Shown here: positions 1 to 5,281 of the stretch, in pieces
How the letters are laid out: each line of letters starts with the position of its first letter
Numbering within the stretch: the stretch's first letter is position 1
Assembly: GCA_022599995.1 (NCBI GenBank)
Contig: JAHZLG010000154.1
Span: 1 to 5,523, forward strand
Length of the DNA stretch: 5,523 bases
Direction of reading: 5' to 3'
DNA from: Alphaproteobacteria bacterium
Lineage (GTDB): Bacteria; Pseudomonadota; Alphaproteobacteria; CBDBCS01; JAHZLG01
Notes under the pieces: generated by a model
What the model was told of the DNA's origin: nothing
Seen by the model: the letters and a program-made list of their open reading frames with translations, nothing else
Database searches by the model: none
Translations under genes and position numbers: made by a program

Positions 1-15
1 GAGTATCTTTTTTTG

Positions 16-49
16 AAAAGCAAGGTGAATTGCAGTCGCCCTTGCTTTT
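16..49. terminator. Inverted repeat, possible bidirectional terminator
   Basis: A perfect 10-bp inverted repeat: AAAAGCAAGG at 16-25 and CCTTGCTTTT at 40-49, separated by a 14-nt loop. An A-run on the left arm and a T-run on the right arm is the form of an intrinsic terminator that could act in either direction. The G/C-containing part of the stem is only 6 bp, the loop is long and each T-run is only four bases, so it would be a weak one. It may end a gene lying left of the window. The role is inferred; only the inverted repeat is seen. Confidence 0.4.
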
Positions 50-79
50 GCCGGTTGCCTTCTGTTTCGGCGTGACTTT

Positions 80-107
80 GCCTTATCTTGCCTATCTTGC
101 TTATCTT
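80..107. repeat. 9-nt tandem repeat, three copies
   Basis: Three adjacent units, GCCTTATCTT (one extra base), GCCTATCTT and GCTTATCTT, occupy this stretch. It looks like a slippage-generated microrepeat in non-coding DNA. No function is evident. Confidence 0.6.
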
Positions 108-145
108 CAGCAGTTGCCCATCCACCCGCCTCAAGATCACTTCGC

Positions 146-187
146 CGTTTTGTGCCGGCTGTGGACGCCGCGTCGTTTTGTGCCGGC
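146..187. repeat. 14-nt direct repeat, 28 nt apart
   Basis: The word CGTTTTGTGCCGGC occurs at 146-159 and again, identical, at 174-187, a period of 28 nt. Each copy ends in the palindromic hexamer GCCGGC. It may be a protein-binding pair or a remnant of duplication; the sequence does not decide which. Confidence 0.6.
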
Positions 188-441
188 GCGATTCCCTGAT
201 GGCGGGCGATGAGGGTGCTCTGCTCCTCCTGTGTTCGCCTCTTTCGCACAATTCTTGCTTTCACCCTCATCGTCTTAGCAAACACTTCCTTCCTCCCCTG
301 AGTCTTGCTTAACCGGCCCCCGTTTCATGCTTTTGTGCCCTGACGTGTAATAGTGTGTCCCTCCCTATGATGAATGCGCTGATTCTCATGTTTTTACGCC
401 TCCCTGTACGCCTTCGCCTTGTCCCTCGCGCGTGCTGTGGC

Positions 442-1233
442 ATGGCGCGTCGGGTGAGATTGACAGGCCTCACGCGGATTTGGCGCGGCGCGGTTGTTGC
501 CGGCCTTTGTTGCTTTGCCTTTTCTTCGGGGTATGCGGGCAGCCTTACCCTGCGCATCGAGAACATTGGTTCGCAACAGACCATCTTTGCGCCTCGTCCC
601 GCGACGCTTGGCCAAGCTATCTGGGTGGTGCATCACCCGGACACCATGCCGGTGTTCGCGACCAACACGCCGGCAAGTAAGGCCCTCGAACGTTTCGCCG
701 AGGATTCGAACATTCTCGTCCTGTTTGCTGACCTTGCCGTTAATCCGGATGTCATCGCGTTTGGGGCCTTTCAGGGCAACGACCTCGCGGAAGGGTGCGC
801 TGTCGTCGCAATTGTGAATGTTTTTGCCGAGCAAGTCTTGAGTGTCCTTGTGCCCATGCTGCAGGCCAATGACAAATTCTTCGCCACGCCGCCCAATGGG
901 GTGCGCCTGTTTAGCGATGGGGGCTTTCTCTACCAAGAAGACCTGATCGATTTCGTGCGGCTCTACGATGCGGGCACCGAGCTCGATGAAGTGCCGGGAG
1001 AAGGAAGCTATCAGGGGTTGATTCAGAGTTACCCCGAAGAGGGCGATCCGCAGGGCGATGTCGTGCACCGCATTCGAACGGGTCTCTCCCGCTCGCGGGA
1101 TGGGTATGCCTATCCATTTGTCAACGAACACCTCCGGCTGACGGTGAAGGAAACGCAACCCGGCGAGGTGTTCCATGGACAACGCTGCGACCGACGGACA
1201 CGCGACCGCGGGCGTGCCTGGAATATCTTTTGA
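442..1233 (+). CDS. Secreted spondin_N-like domain protein
   Basis: Predicted exported protein of 263 residues. An Arg-rich N-terminus and a hydrophobic stretch (GAVVAGLCCFAF) form a signal peptide, with likely cleavage near SSGYA. The mature part begins LTLRIENIGSQQTIFAPR and continues with PASKALERFAEDSN, LSVLVPMLQANDKFF and LYDAGTELDEVPGEG. This order (opening beta strand, 'ALxxLAEDG'-like helix, 'MLxPTND'-like segment, 'YDAGTExxDE') is what I recall of the bacterial spondin_N family (PF06468), extracellular beta-sandwich proteins of unclear role. The frame is open from a GTG at 355 and an ATG at 367, but the added N-terminus is a long Arg-rich stretch untypical of a signal peptide, so I chose ATG 442. 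No start has a clear Shine-Dalgarno sequence. The last ~25 residues are Arg-rich and may come from a frameshift (see the overlapping ORF). Family call is from motif memory; function is unknown. Confidence 0.72.
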   Translation: MARRVRLTGLTRIWRGAVVAGLCCFAFSSGYAGSLTLRIENIGSQQTIFAPRPATLGQAIWVVHHPDTMPVFATNTPASKALERFAEDSNILVLFADLAVNPDVIAFGAFQGNDLAEGCAVVAIVNVFAEQVLSVLVPMLQANDKFFATPPNGVRLFSDGGFLYQEDLIDFVRLYDAGTELDEVPGEGSYQGLIQSYPEEGDPQGDVVHRIRTGLSRSRDGYAYPFVNEHLRLTVKETQPGEVFHGQRCDRRTRDRGRAWNIF

Positions 1234-1363
1234 TCCTGTGCCTGATCCTGTGCTTATGCCTGATCCTATACCCGTGCCTGATCCTGTGCTCGCGGTTGCC
1301 AGCGACGACTGGTCATGTGCGCGTGATGCGCGTGATGCGCGTGATGGAAGTCTGCCCCTCTAA
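1175..1363 (+). CDS. Small Asp-Pro repeat ORF, or frameshifted tail
   Basis: A 62-residue open frame overlapping the last 59 nt of the spondin-like gene in another frame. It starts at ATG with GAGG at 1165-1168, six bases upstream, a better ribosome binding site than any of its neighbours has. The peptide has repeats DPVP, DPVLMP, DPIPVP and DPVLAV, then ARDARDARD, and ends SLPL. It has no signal peptide, membrane segment or recognised domain. Two readings are possible: a translationally coupled small protein, or the true low-complexity C-terminal tail of the spondin-like protein separated by a one-base shift between about 1150 and 1230. The second is suggested by the Arg-rich end of the upstream frame and by Asp-Pro tails being common in secreted proteins. 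It could also be a chance frame over repeats. It ends 43 nt before murJ. Confidence 0.35.
   Translation: MDNAATDGHATAGVPGISFDPVPDPVLMPDPIPVPDPVLAVASDDWSCARDARDARDGSLPL
1231..1291. repeat. 12/18-nt tandem repeat (TGATCCTGTGCC-type)
   Basis: Four units each begin TGATCCT: 1231-1242 (12 nt), 1243-1260 (18 nt), 1261-1278 (18 nt) and a last partial unit from 1279. The array starts exactly at the TGA stop of the spondin-like frame, which is the first three bases of unit one. All unit lengths are multiples of six, so in the small ORF they keep frame and encode DPV(P/LMP) repeats. Confidence 0.75.
1319..1345. repeat. 9-nt tandem repeat, three perfect copies
   Basis: GCGCGTGAT occurs three times without a mismatch. 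In the overlapping small ORF it encodes ARD three times. It lies about 60 nt before the murJ start and could affect spacing upstream of murJ if copy number varies. Confidence 0.75.
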
Positions 1364-1406
1364 CCCGTTGTTGATCCGCTGACATGGAAGGGCATCGCCT
1401 CGTTTG

Positions 1407-3347
1407 ATGAAGATCGATCACAAGCCCCGCCGCAGGATAACGCACCTGCTCAGAATCGGTCGAATCGGACGCGCGGTGCGCGCCGATCACCTTTTCCGCA
1501 GCACGGTGGTGTTCTCGGGGTTCACGTTGCTGAGTCGCATCTTTGGCCTCGGGCGCGACATTGCCCTTGCTGCTGTGCTTGGGGCAACGATCTGGGCCGA
1601 CGCCTTCTTGATAGCGTTTCGCCTGCCCATGTTCTTTCGCCGCCTGTTTGCCGAAGGAGCCTTTCAGTCGGTGTTCTCCCCTCTGCATGGGCGCATGGTG
1701 CGGGCGGGCTACTATGACACCGTCGGGTTTGCGTGGCGAACCTTCTGGTGGACGGCCCTCGGGCTGACGGGGCTGGTGGTAGTCGGCGAGCTTGCTATGC
1801 CGCTGCTCATCCGGCTGATTGCCCCCGGCATTGCCCCTGAGACCTTCGATCAGGTCGTTCTTGCGGCGCGCATCATGTTTCCTTTCATCTTCTGCGCAGG
1901 GCTGAGCGCGTGGGCGGCGAGTGTCTTGACCGTTGGCAAGCGTTTCCTTGCGGTGGGTGCACTGCCGGTGCTGCTGAACATTGCGCTGATCGGAGTGCTG
2001 ATCTGGTGCAGTGCCTTCGCCCCCGCAGAGGTGGTGCTTTGGCTTGCAGTAGGCGTCCTCGGGGCGGGGGTGTTGCAGCTGGCCGTGTTTCTCGGTTTGG
2101 CTTGGCGTCGCCTGCACTTTCTTCGCGGTGTTTCTCTGCGTGAGGGCAGTGCCCTTGACGGTGGAGAATCGATCGATTCGCCCACAGCCAATTCTGTGCG
2201 TCGCACCGAAGACGACGACGGGCAAGGGTCGCACCCCCAAATTGCCGCCGATGCCACCTTGCAGGCGATATGGCGACGCGCCTTCCCTGTCCTGATGAGT
2301 AACGGCGCCTTGCAGGTGATGACCATTCTGAACACTGCCCTAGCGACTCTGATAGGCGGCGGGACGGTGACCTACCTCTACCTTGCCGACCGTTTGGTGC
2401 AATTCCCGATGGCACTGATCGGTACGGCACTGGGCACGACCTTGTTGCCCTTGCTCTCGGTAATGGCCACGGCAGATCGCGAGGACGCCTTTCGCCGCTC
2501 GATGCAAGGGGCTTTGGTGCTGGCGTTTCCCGCAGCGGTCGGGCTTGGCGTGCTGGCATCGCCGTTGGTGACGTTGCTTTTTGGGCATCGCAATTTTGGG
2601 GCTGAGGACATTTACCTCACGCAGCGCATCTTGGTGCTCTATGCCGCGGGGTTGCCCGCCTTCATCCTGTGCAAAGTGTATGCGAGCCGATTCCATGCGG
2701 CAGGCAACACATCGACGCCCTTTCGCATCGTGCTGTTGGGGCTGGTCGTGAATGCCATCGGCGCAGTGGCAACCTACACAACACTGGGGGCAGCTGGCCT
2801 TGCCCTCGCCACGAGTGTCGGGGGGTGGGTGCAAGTGCTCGGCTTCCAGCTGATGGGGCAAAGGCTTGGTCTGGTGGCTTCTTTTGCCTCTTTGGGGCGA
2901 CCTGCTGTCGTGCCATCTTCCTCTGATTCGGTCGCGGCAGAGGCTTCCCCTGATTCGGTCGCGGCAGAGGCCTCCCCTGATTCGGTCGCGGCAGAGGCCT
3001 CCCCTGATTCGGTCGCGGCGGAGGCTTCCTCTGATTCTGTCGCGGCAGAGGCTTCCTCTGATTCGGTCGCGGCGGAGGCCTCCCCTGATTCGGTCGCGGC
3101 GGGGGCCTCCGCAACGCGTGGATTAGGGCGTCCCGTGCGCGGGGACGTGTTTGTCCTGCTTGTCCTTGCGGCAAGCGTCGGAATGGGCGTGATCGTGCAC
3201 CTCACCTATGCCTACGGCATCGCCCACTGGGTGGGGAGGGGCAATATTGTCGGCGATGCGTTTTTGATCGCCGGCCTTCTGCCTGCGGTTGGGTGTGGGG
3301 TGTTTTTTGCCCTGTTTCTGGGAACGCTTCGCCTGTGTCGGAGATAG
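1407..3347 (+). CDS. murJ: Lipid II flippase MurJ with repeat insertion
   Basis: Inner-membrane MOP-superfamily flippase that moves lipid II across the membrane for peptidoglycan synthesis. The N-terminal core is diagnostic: STVVFSGFTLLSRIFGLGRD (residues 32-51) and ADAFLIAFRLP..RRLFAEGAF (64-86). Residues matching essential E. coli positions are visible: R44 and R50 (R18, R24), D65 (D39), R78 (R52) and R329 in YLADRLVQFP (R270); E. coli E273 is Gln here, which I recall as common in the family. Hydrophobic segments fit the usual 14 helices. The product is 646 residues against about 510-530 usually. The excess is an N-terminal extension of about 25 residues, a hydrophilic TM6-TM7 loop (about 239-283), and a TM12-TM13 insert with seven DSVAAEASP-type repeats (507-569). 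Start: ATG 1407, next to a TTG at 1404; the GGAAGGG at 1386 is too far upstream to be convincing, and GTG 1476 would fit the usual family N-terminus. Family call is firm; start is uncertain. Confidence 0.95.
   Translation: MKIDHKPRRRITHLLRIGRIGRAVRADHLFRSTVVFSGFTLLSRIFGLGRDIALAAVLGATIWADAFLIAFRLPMFFRRLFAEGAFQSVFSPLHGRMVRAGYYDTVGFAWRTFWWTALGLTGLVVVGELAMPLLIRLIAPGIAPETFDQVVLAARIMFPFIFCAGLSAWAASVLTVGKRFLAVGALPVLLNIALIGVLIWCSAFAPAEVVLWLAVGVLGAGVLQLAVFLGLAWRRLHFLRGVSLREGSALDGGESIDSPTANSVRRTEDDDGQGSHPQIAADATLQAIWRRAFPVLMSNGALQVMTILNTALATLIGGGTVTYLYLADRLVQFPMALIGTALGTTLLPLLSVMATADREDAFRRSMQGALVLAFPAAVGLGVLASPLVTLLFGHRNFGAEDIYLTQRILVLYAAGLPAFILCKVYASRFHAAGNTSTPFRIVLLGLVVNAIGAVATYTTLGAAGLALATSVGGWVQVLGFQLMGQRLGLVASFASLGRPAVVPSSSDSVAAEASPDSVAAEASPDSVAAEASPDSVAAEASSDSVAAEASSDSVAAEASPDSVAAGASATRGLGRPVRGDVFVLLVLAASVGMGVIVHLTYAYGIAHWVGRGNIVGDAFLIAGLLPAVGCGVFFALFLGTLRLCRR
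2166..2179. repeat. 14-nt palindrome in murJ TM6-TM7 loop
   Basis: GAATCGATCGATTC is a perfect 14-nt palindrome within the codons for the extended hydrophilic loop between TM6 and TM7 of MurJ. It may be chance or a trace of an insertion that lengthened the loop. Confidence 0.5.
2925..3113 (+). repeat. 27-nt tandem repeat inside murJ, seven copies
   Basis: Seven contiguous 27-nt units starting at 2925, 2952, 2979, 3006, 3033, 3060 and 3087. The consensus peptide is DSVAAEASP. Units two and three are identical at DNA level. Most differences are silent (TCG/TCT, GCA/GCG, GCT/GCC); amino acid changes are Pro/Ser/Ala at position 9 and Glu to Gly in the last unit. The preceding SSS may be the end of a decayed extra copy. 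The array lies after TM12, so on the cytoplasmic side by MurJ topology. Confidence 0.97.
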
Positions 3348-3453
3348 GTTGCGGCTAAGTTGTCGCACCTTACTGCGCAGTTGCTGATTCGCCGCGTGTT
3401 CAACGGCGGCACCAAGTCTTTGCCCTCACAGGTCGCGCCAGACGCGCGCCCCC
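3348..3453. other. Convergent gap between murJ and flhB
   Basis: The 106 nt between the two stop codons should end transcription from both sides. Two short GC hairpins are visible: GCCGC/GCGGC around 3391-3412 with a 10-nt loop, and CGCGC-CAGAC-GCGCG at 3434-3448. Neither is followed by a T-run on either strand, so I do not call an intrinsic terminator. Confidence 0.35.
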
Positions 3454-4524
3454 TTACCGCTTGCCTTTGAGATTCCAAACATAACGGATGACCTCGGCGA
3501 CGGTTTGGTAGAATTCGGGCTCGATGGGGGAATCGATAACGCAAGCATCATACAGTGCCCGCGCCAAGGGCGGATTTTCTATGATGGGGATATTTCGTTC
3601 ATTGGCGATCGTGCGCATATTGAGTGCGATGAAGTCGGTCCCCTTTGCCACAACGACTGGGGCATCCATCGTTGCCGACTTGTACTCGAGTGCCACGGCA
3701 TAGTGGGTCGGGTTCACCACAACCACATCGGCCCGACTCATCGAGTCGACCAACGATTGCCGACGCCGCTCCTGACGCAGCCGGGCAATGCGCTGCCTGA
3801 TGAGAGGGTCACCTTCGGCTTGCTTGCGTTCCTCTTTCACCTCGCGGGGGCTCATCCGCAGTTTTTGCCGCGTCGAGTAACGCTGCCAGGCCACATCAAC
3901 CGCAGCAAGGATGAAATAGATGGCGAGAATAATCACCATGATCGCCACCAGCACGGTGAACAGCAGTCGCGTGAGCTCGAAAACACTGACGCGCGGAGAA
4001 TCGATCAGCAACCCCGAAAAACCCCACAGCACGCCAATCGCAAACCCCGCGATGAGGGTTAGTTTCGCCAGACTCTTCAGAAATTCGACAAAATTGTTTG
4101 CGCCGAACAGCCGCTTGGCACCGGACAGGGGGTTCAGGTTGTCACCCCGCACCCGCAATTTCTTGATCGAGACGAATGTGCCGGTTTGGCTAAATGTCCC
4201 CACGACGGCCGCGAGCACGCCGGCGAAGAAGGGCACCAAAAGGATTGCGCCGATGCCCGTGACGATTTGAACGGTAAGCTGGCCGATCTCGAAGGGGGTA
4301 AAGCGGAATTGCTCGGGGTGTTCGATGAACCCGACGAGCTGATTCTTGATGCTGCTGAAACCCCAAGCGCCTAGGAACACCAAAAGCAAGGTTGCCACAA
4401 GCAGGGACAGCCAATGCCGTGCGTCGCGGCTTAGCGGGACTTGTCCTTCTTCCTTGGCTTTGTCGAGCCGTTTCTGGGTCGGTTCCTCTGTCTTAGAGGA
4501 GGCGTCCTCATCATCGTTCGCCAT
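3454..4524 (-). CDS. flhB: Flagellar export gate protein FlhB
   Basis: Inner-membrane component of the flagellar type III secretion apparatus that switches export from rod/hook to filament substrates. The 356 residues match the usual length. The N-terminus has the family signature KTEEPTQKRLDKAKEEGQVP (11-30), followed by four hydrophobic segments at about 39-56, 88-108, 155-175 and 187-209. A basic linker (RYSTRQKLRMSPREVKEERK) leads to the cytoplasmic autocleavage domain. The self-cleaving NPTH motif is intact at residues 271-274, within VVVVNPTHYAVALEY, and further conserved blocks VVAKG and IPIIENPPLARALY follow. Start is ATG 4522-4524 with a weak GAGAG about five bases upstream. Nonflagellar homologues (SctU) share NPTH, but the alphaproteobacterial-type C-terminus favours FlhB. 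No fliQ, fliR or flhA lies next to it here. The upstream gap is full of repeats and may carry its promoter. Confidence 0.96.
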   Translation of the reverse strand: MANDDEDASSKTEEPTQKRLDKAKEEGQVPLSRDARHWLSLLVATLLLVFLGAWGFSSIKNQLVGFIEHPEQFRFTPFEIGQLTVQIVTGIGAILLVPFFAGVLAAVVGTFSQTGTFVSIKKLRVRGDNLNPLSGAKRLFGANNFVEFLKSLAKLTLIAGFAIGVLWGFSGLLIDSPRVSVFELTRLLFTVLVAIMVIILAIYFILAAVDVAWQRYSTRQKLRMSPREVKEERKQAEGDPLIRQRIARLRQERRRQSLVDSMSRADVVVVNPTHYAVALEYKSATMDAPVVVAKGTDFIALNMRTIANERNIPIIENPPLARALYDACVIDSPIEPEFYQTVAEVIRYVWNLKGKR

Positions 4525-4547
4525 GGGGCTCTCGGGTTTGGGAGACT

Positions 4548-4565
4548 TAGCTAACTAGTTAGCTA
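4548..4565. promoter_or_regulatory. 18-nt perfect palindrome upstream of flhB
   Basis: TAGCTAACTAGTTAGCTA equals its own reverse complement over 18 nt and ends 24 nt upstream of the flhB ATG. This position and symmetry suit a dimeric regulator site. It also holds stop codons in all three forward frames, hence in all six. The operator role is inferred; the palindrome is seen. Confidence 0.5.
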
Positions 4566-4566
4566 G

Positions 4567-4626
4567 AGAGGGCGGCACAGAGGGCGGCACAGAGGGCGGC
4601 ACAGAGGTGGGCATGGAGATGGGCAC
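4567..4626. repeat. 12-nt tandem repeat, three exact plus two decayed
   Basis: AGAGGGCGGCAC is repeated exactly at 4567-4578, 4579-4590 and 4591-4602. Two diverged units follow, AGAGGTGGGCAT (4603-4614) and GGAGATGGGCAC (4615-4626). The array lies directly beside the palindrome in the flhB upstream region, where copy number would change the distance to any upstream promoter. Confidence 0.9.
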
Positions 4627-4634
4627 GCATGCCA

Positions 4635-4666
4635 GCCGACACTTACTCGACAATTTGCCGACACTT
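4635..4666. repeat. 10-nt direct repeat, period 22
   Basis: GCCGACACTT occurs at 4635-4644 and 4657-4666. The 22-nt period is about two helical turns, as for paired protein sites on one DNA face, but it may also be a decayed tandem duplication. Confidence 0.6.
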
Positions 4667-4668
4667 TG

Positions 4669-4737
4669 CCACCGTTGCAATTACCCCTTTAGCACCGTTG
4701 CAATTACCCCTTTAGCACCGCTGCAATTCCCCCTCAG
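4669..4737. repeat. 23-nt tandem repeat across the acetyltransferase stop
   Basis: Three contiguous 23-nt units at 4669-4691, 4692-4714 and 4715-4737, with core ACCGTTGCAATTACCCC. The first two differ at one base; the third has several changes. The third lies inside the 3' end of the acetyltransferase gene and the second supplies its TAA stop (4712-4714), so the gene's end appears to have been copied outward into the flhB upstream gap. Confidence 0.9.
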
Positions 4738-5281
4738 GGTAGGCAACACCACCAGCGCGTGCGGTTGATTCGACGAACGGAAGGGGGCGCACCATCATGA
4801 TCAATGGGCGTGTGGTGCCTCCCGGAACCCTCAGCTGAGGGGCAGGGGCAAATCCAAACGGCTTATAGTACATCTCATCGCCCGAGATGGCGATGGCGCG
4901 GTACGCCCCCCCGTCCGCGGCGTTGTCGATGCGGGCAAGCGACTCCGTGAGCAGTTGCCGCCCTATCCCCTGACCCCGCTGGTCGGGCAATATCGCCAAC
5001 GGGCCAAGCAGCAGGCAAGGGGTGCTATCGGCAAAACGAACCGCCCAGTACTGGATGCACGCAATGATTGGGTCGGAATCGGAATCGGAATTGGCGGTGT
5101 CGGCTCGTCCCCGTTTTTTGCGGGCGACCAGGCAATAATCCCATACGGGATCAACCCCTTGGCGCAATTGGTGTACGCCACGGCGGTGCCTGTCCGGCCC
5201 GAAAGAGAGGTCATTGATGGCCTCAATCGCAGGAAGGGTGACGGGGGTCGCAGAGTCAAGGCGAATGCTATCAACCCCCAT
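4712..5281 (-). CDS. YhbS-like GNAT N-acetyltransferase
   Basis: Predicted cytoplasmic acetyltransferase using acetyl-CoA; substrate unknown. The 189 residues suit the family. The opening IRLDSATPVTLPAIEAINDL is the first GNAT strand and helix. Motif A is LLLGPLAILPDQRGQGIGRQ, where RGQGIG (102-107) is the R/Q-x-x-G-x-G/A pyrophosphate-binding loop. SGDEMYYKPFGFAPA (133-147) is the 'GD..YY..FGF' segment typical of YhbS-type proteins, and the end GGVAYPEGE resembles their usual C-terminus. A hydrophilic stretch KKRGRADTANSDSDSD (55-70) enlarges the loop between two early strands. I chose ATG 5279-5281; GTG 5290 in the same frame would add three residues, and neither has a clear ribosome binding site. 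flhB follows on the same strand after 187 nt, too far to assume coupling. Confidence 0.85.
   Translation of the reverse strand: MGVDSIRLDSATPVTLPAIEAINDLSFGPDRHRRGVHQLRQGVDPVWDYCLVARKKRGRADTANSDSDSDPIIACIQYWAVRFADSTPCLLLGPLAILPDQRGQGIGRQLLTESLARIDNAADGGAYRAIAISGDEMYYKPFGFAPAPQLRVPGGTTRPLIMMVRPLPFVESTARAGGVAYPEGELQRC
5073..5090. repeat. 6-nt microrepeat in the acetyltransferase gene
   Basis: TCGGAA occurs three times without a mismatch. On the - strand it encodes the SDSDSD run in an exposed loop of the acetyltransferase, so a copy change would keep the frame. Confidence 0.75.

Larger units (their letters stand above)
50..441. other. Gene-free stretch with short repeats
   Basis: I see no supportable gene here. 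The open frames are short, lack ribosome binding sites and give low-complexity Leu/Pro/Arg-rich peptides. The stretch is pyrimidine-rich on the + strand (Cys/Leu/Pro-type codons in several frames). It carries two small repeat clusters, listed separately. No clear -35/-10 pair could be assigned to the downstream spondin-like gene, although a promoter for it should lie here. Confidence 0.55.

Noticed and set aside
30..312. Two short + strand frames near the left edge
   Set aside because: No good start with ribosome binding site, low-complexity pyrimidine-rich composition, and one crosses the 9-nt repeat array.
394..1182. - strand frame of 262 residues opposite the spondin-like gene
   Set aside because: Arg/His-rich with no recognisable domain; the + strand has a signal peptide and family motifs.
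1266..2240. Long - strand frame of 324 residues over the murJ 5' half
   Set aside because: Its composition (His, Gln, Arg, Pro-rich, no hydrophobic core) is typical of the antisense of a GC-rich gene, and the + strand is clearly murJ.
2340..3205. Several - strand frames over the 3' half of murJ, some with Pro/Arg or EASAATES-type repeats
   Set aside because: They are antisense readings of the 27-nt repeat and of membrane-segment codons in murJ.
2163..4006. Shared 12-mer GGAGAATCGATC in murJ (2163) and flhB (3995)
   Set aside because: Flanks show no further similarity and both copies are within codons, so chance is the simplest explanation.
3505..4374. + strand frames opposite flhB
   Set aside because: Shadows of flhB, whose - strand product is full length with the NPTH motif.
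4547..4563. CtrA-like site (TTAA-N7-TTAA) near flhB
   Set aside because: The half-sites are TTAG and the spacing is eight, not seven; the palindrome explains the pattern better.
4567..4737. CRISPR array
   Set aside because: The repeats are contiguous or decayed tandem units of different families with no spacers of constant length and no cas gene.
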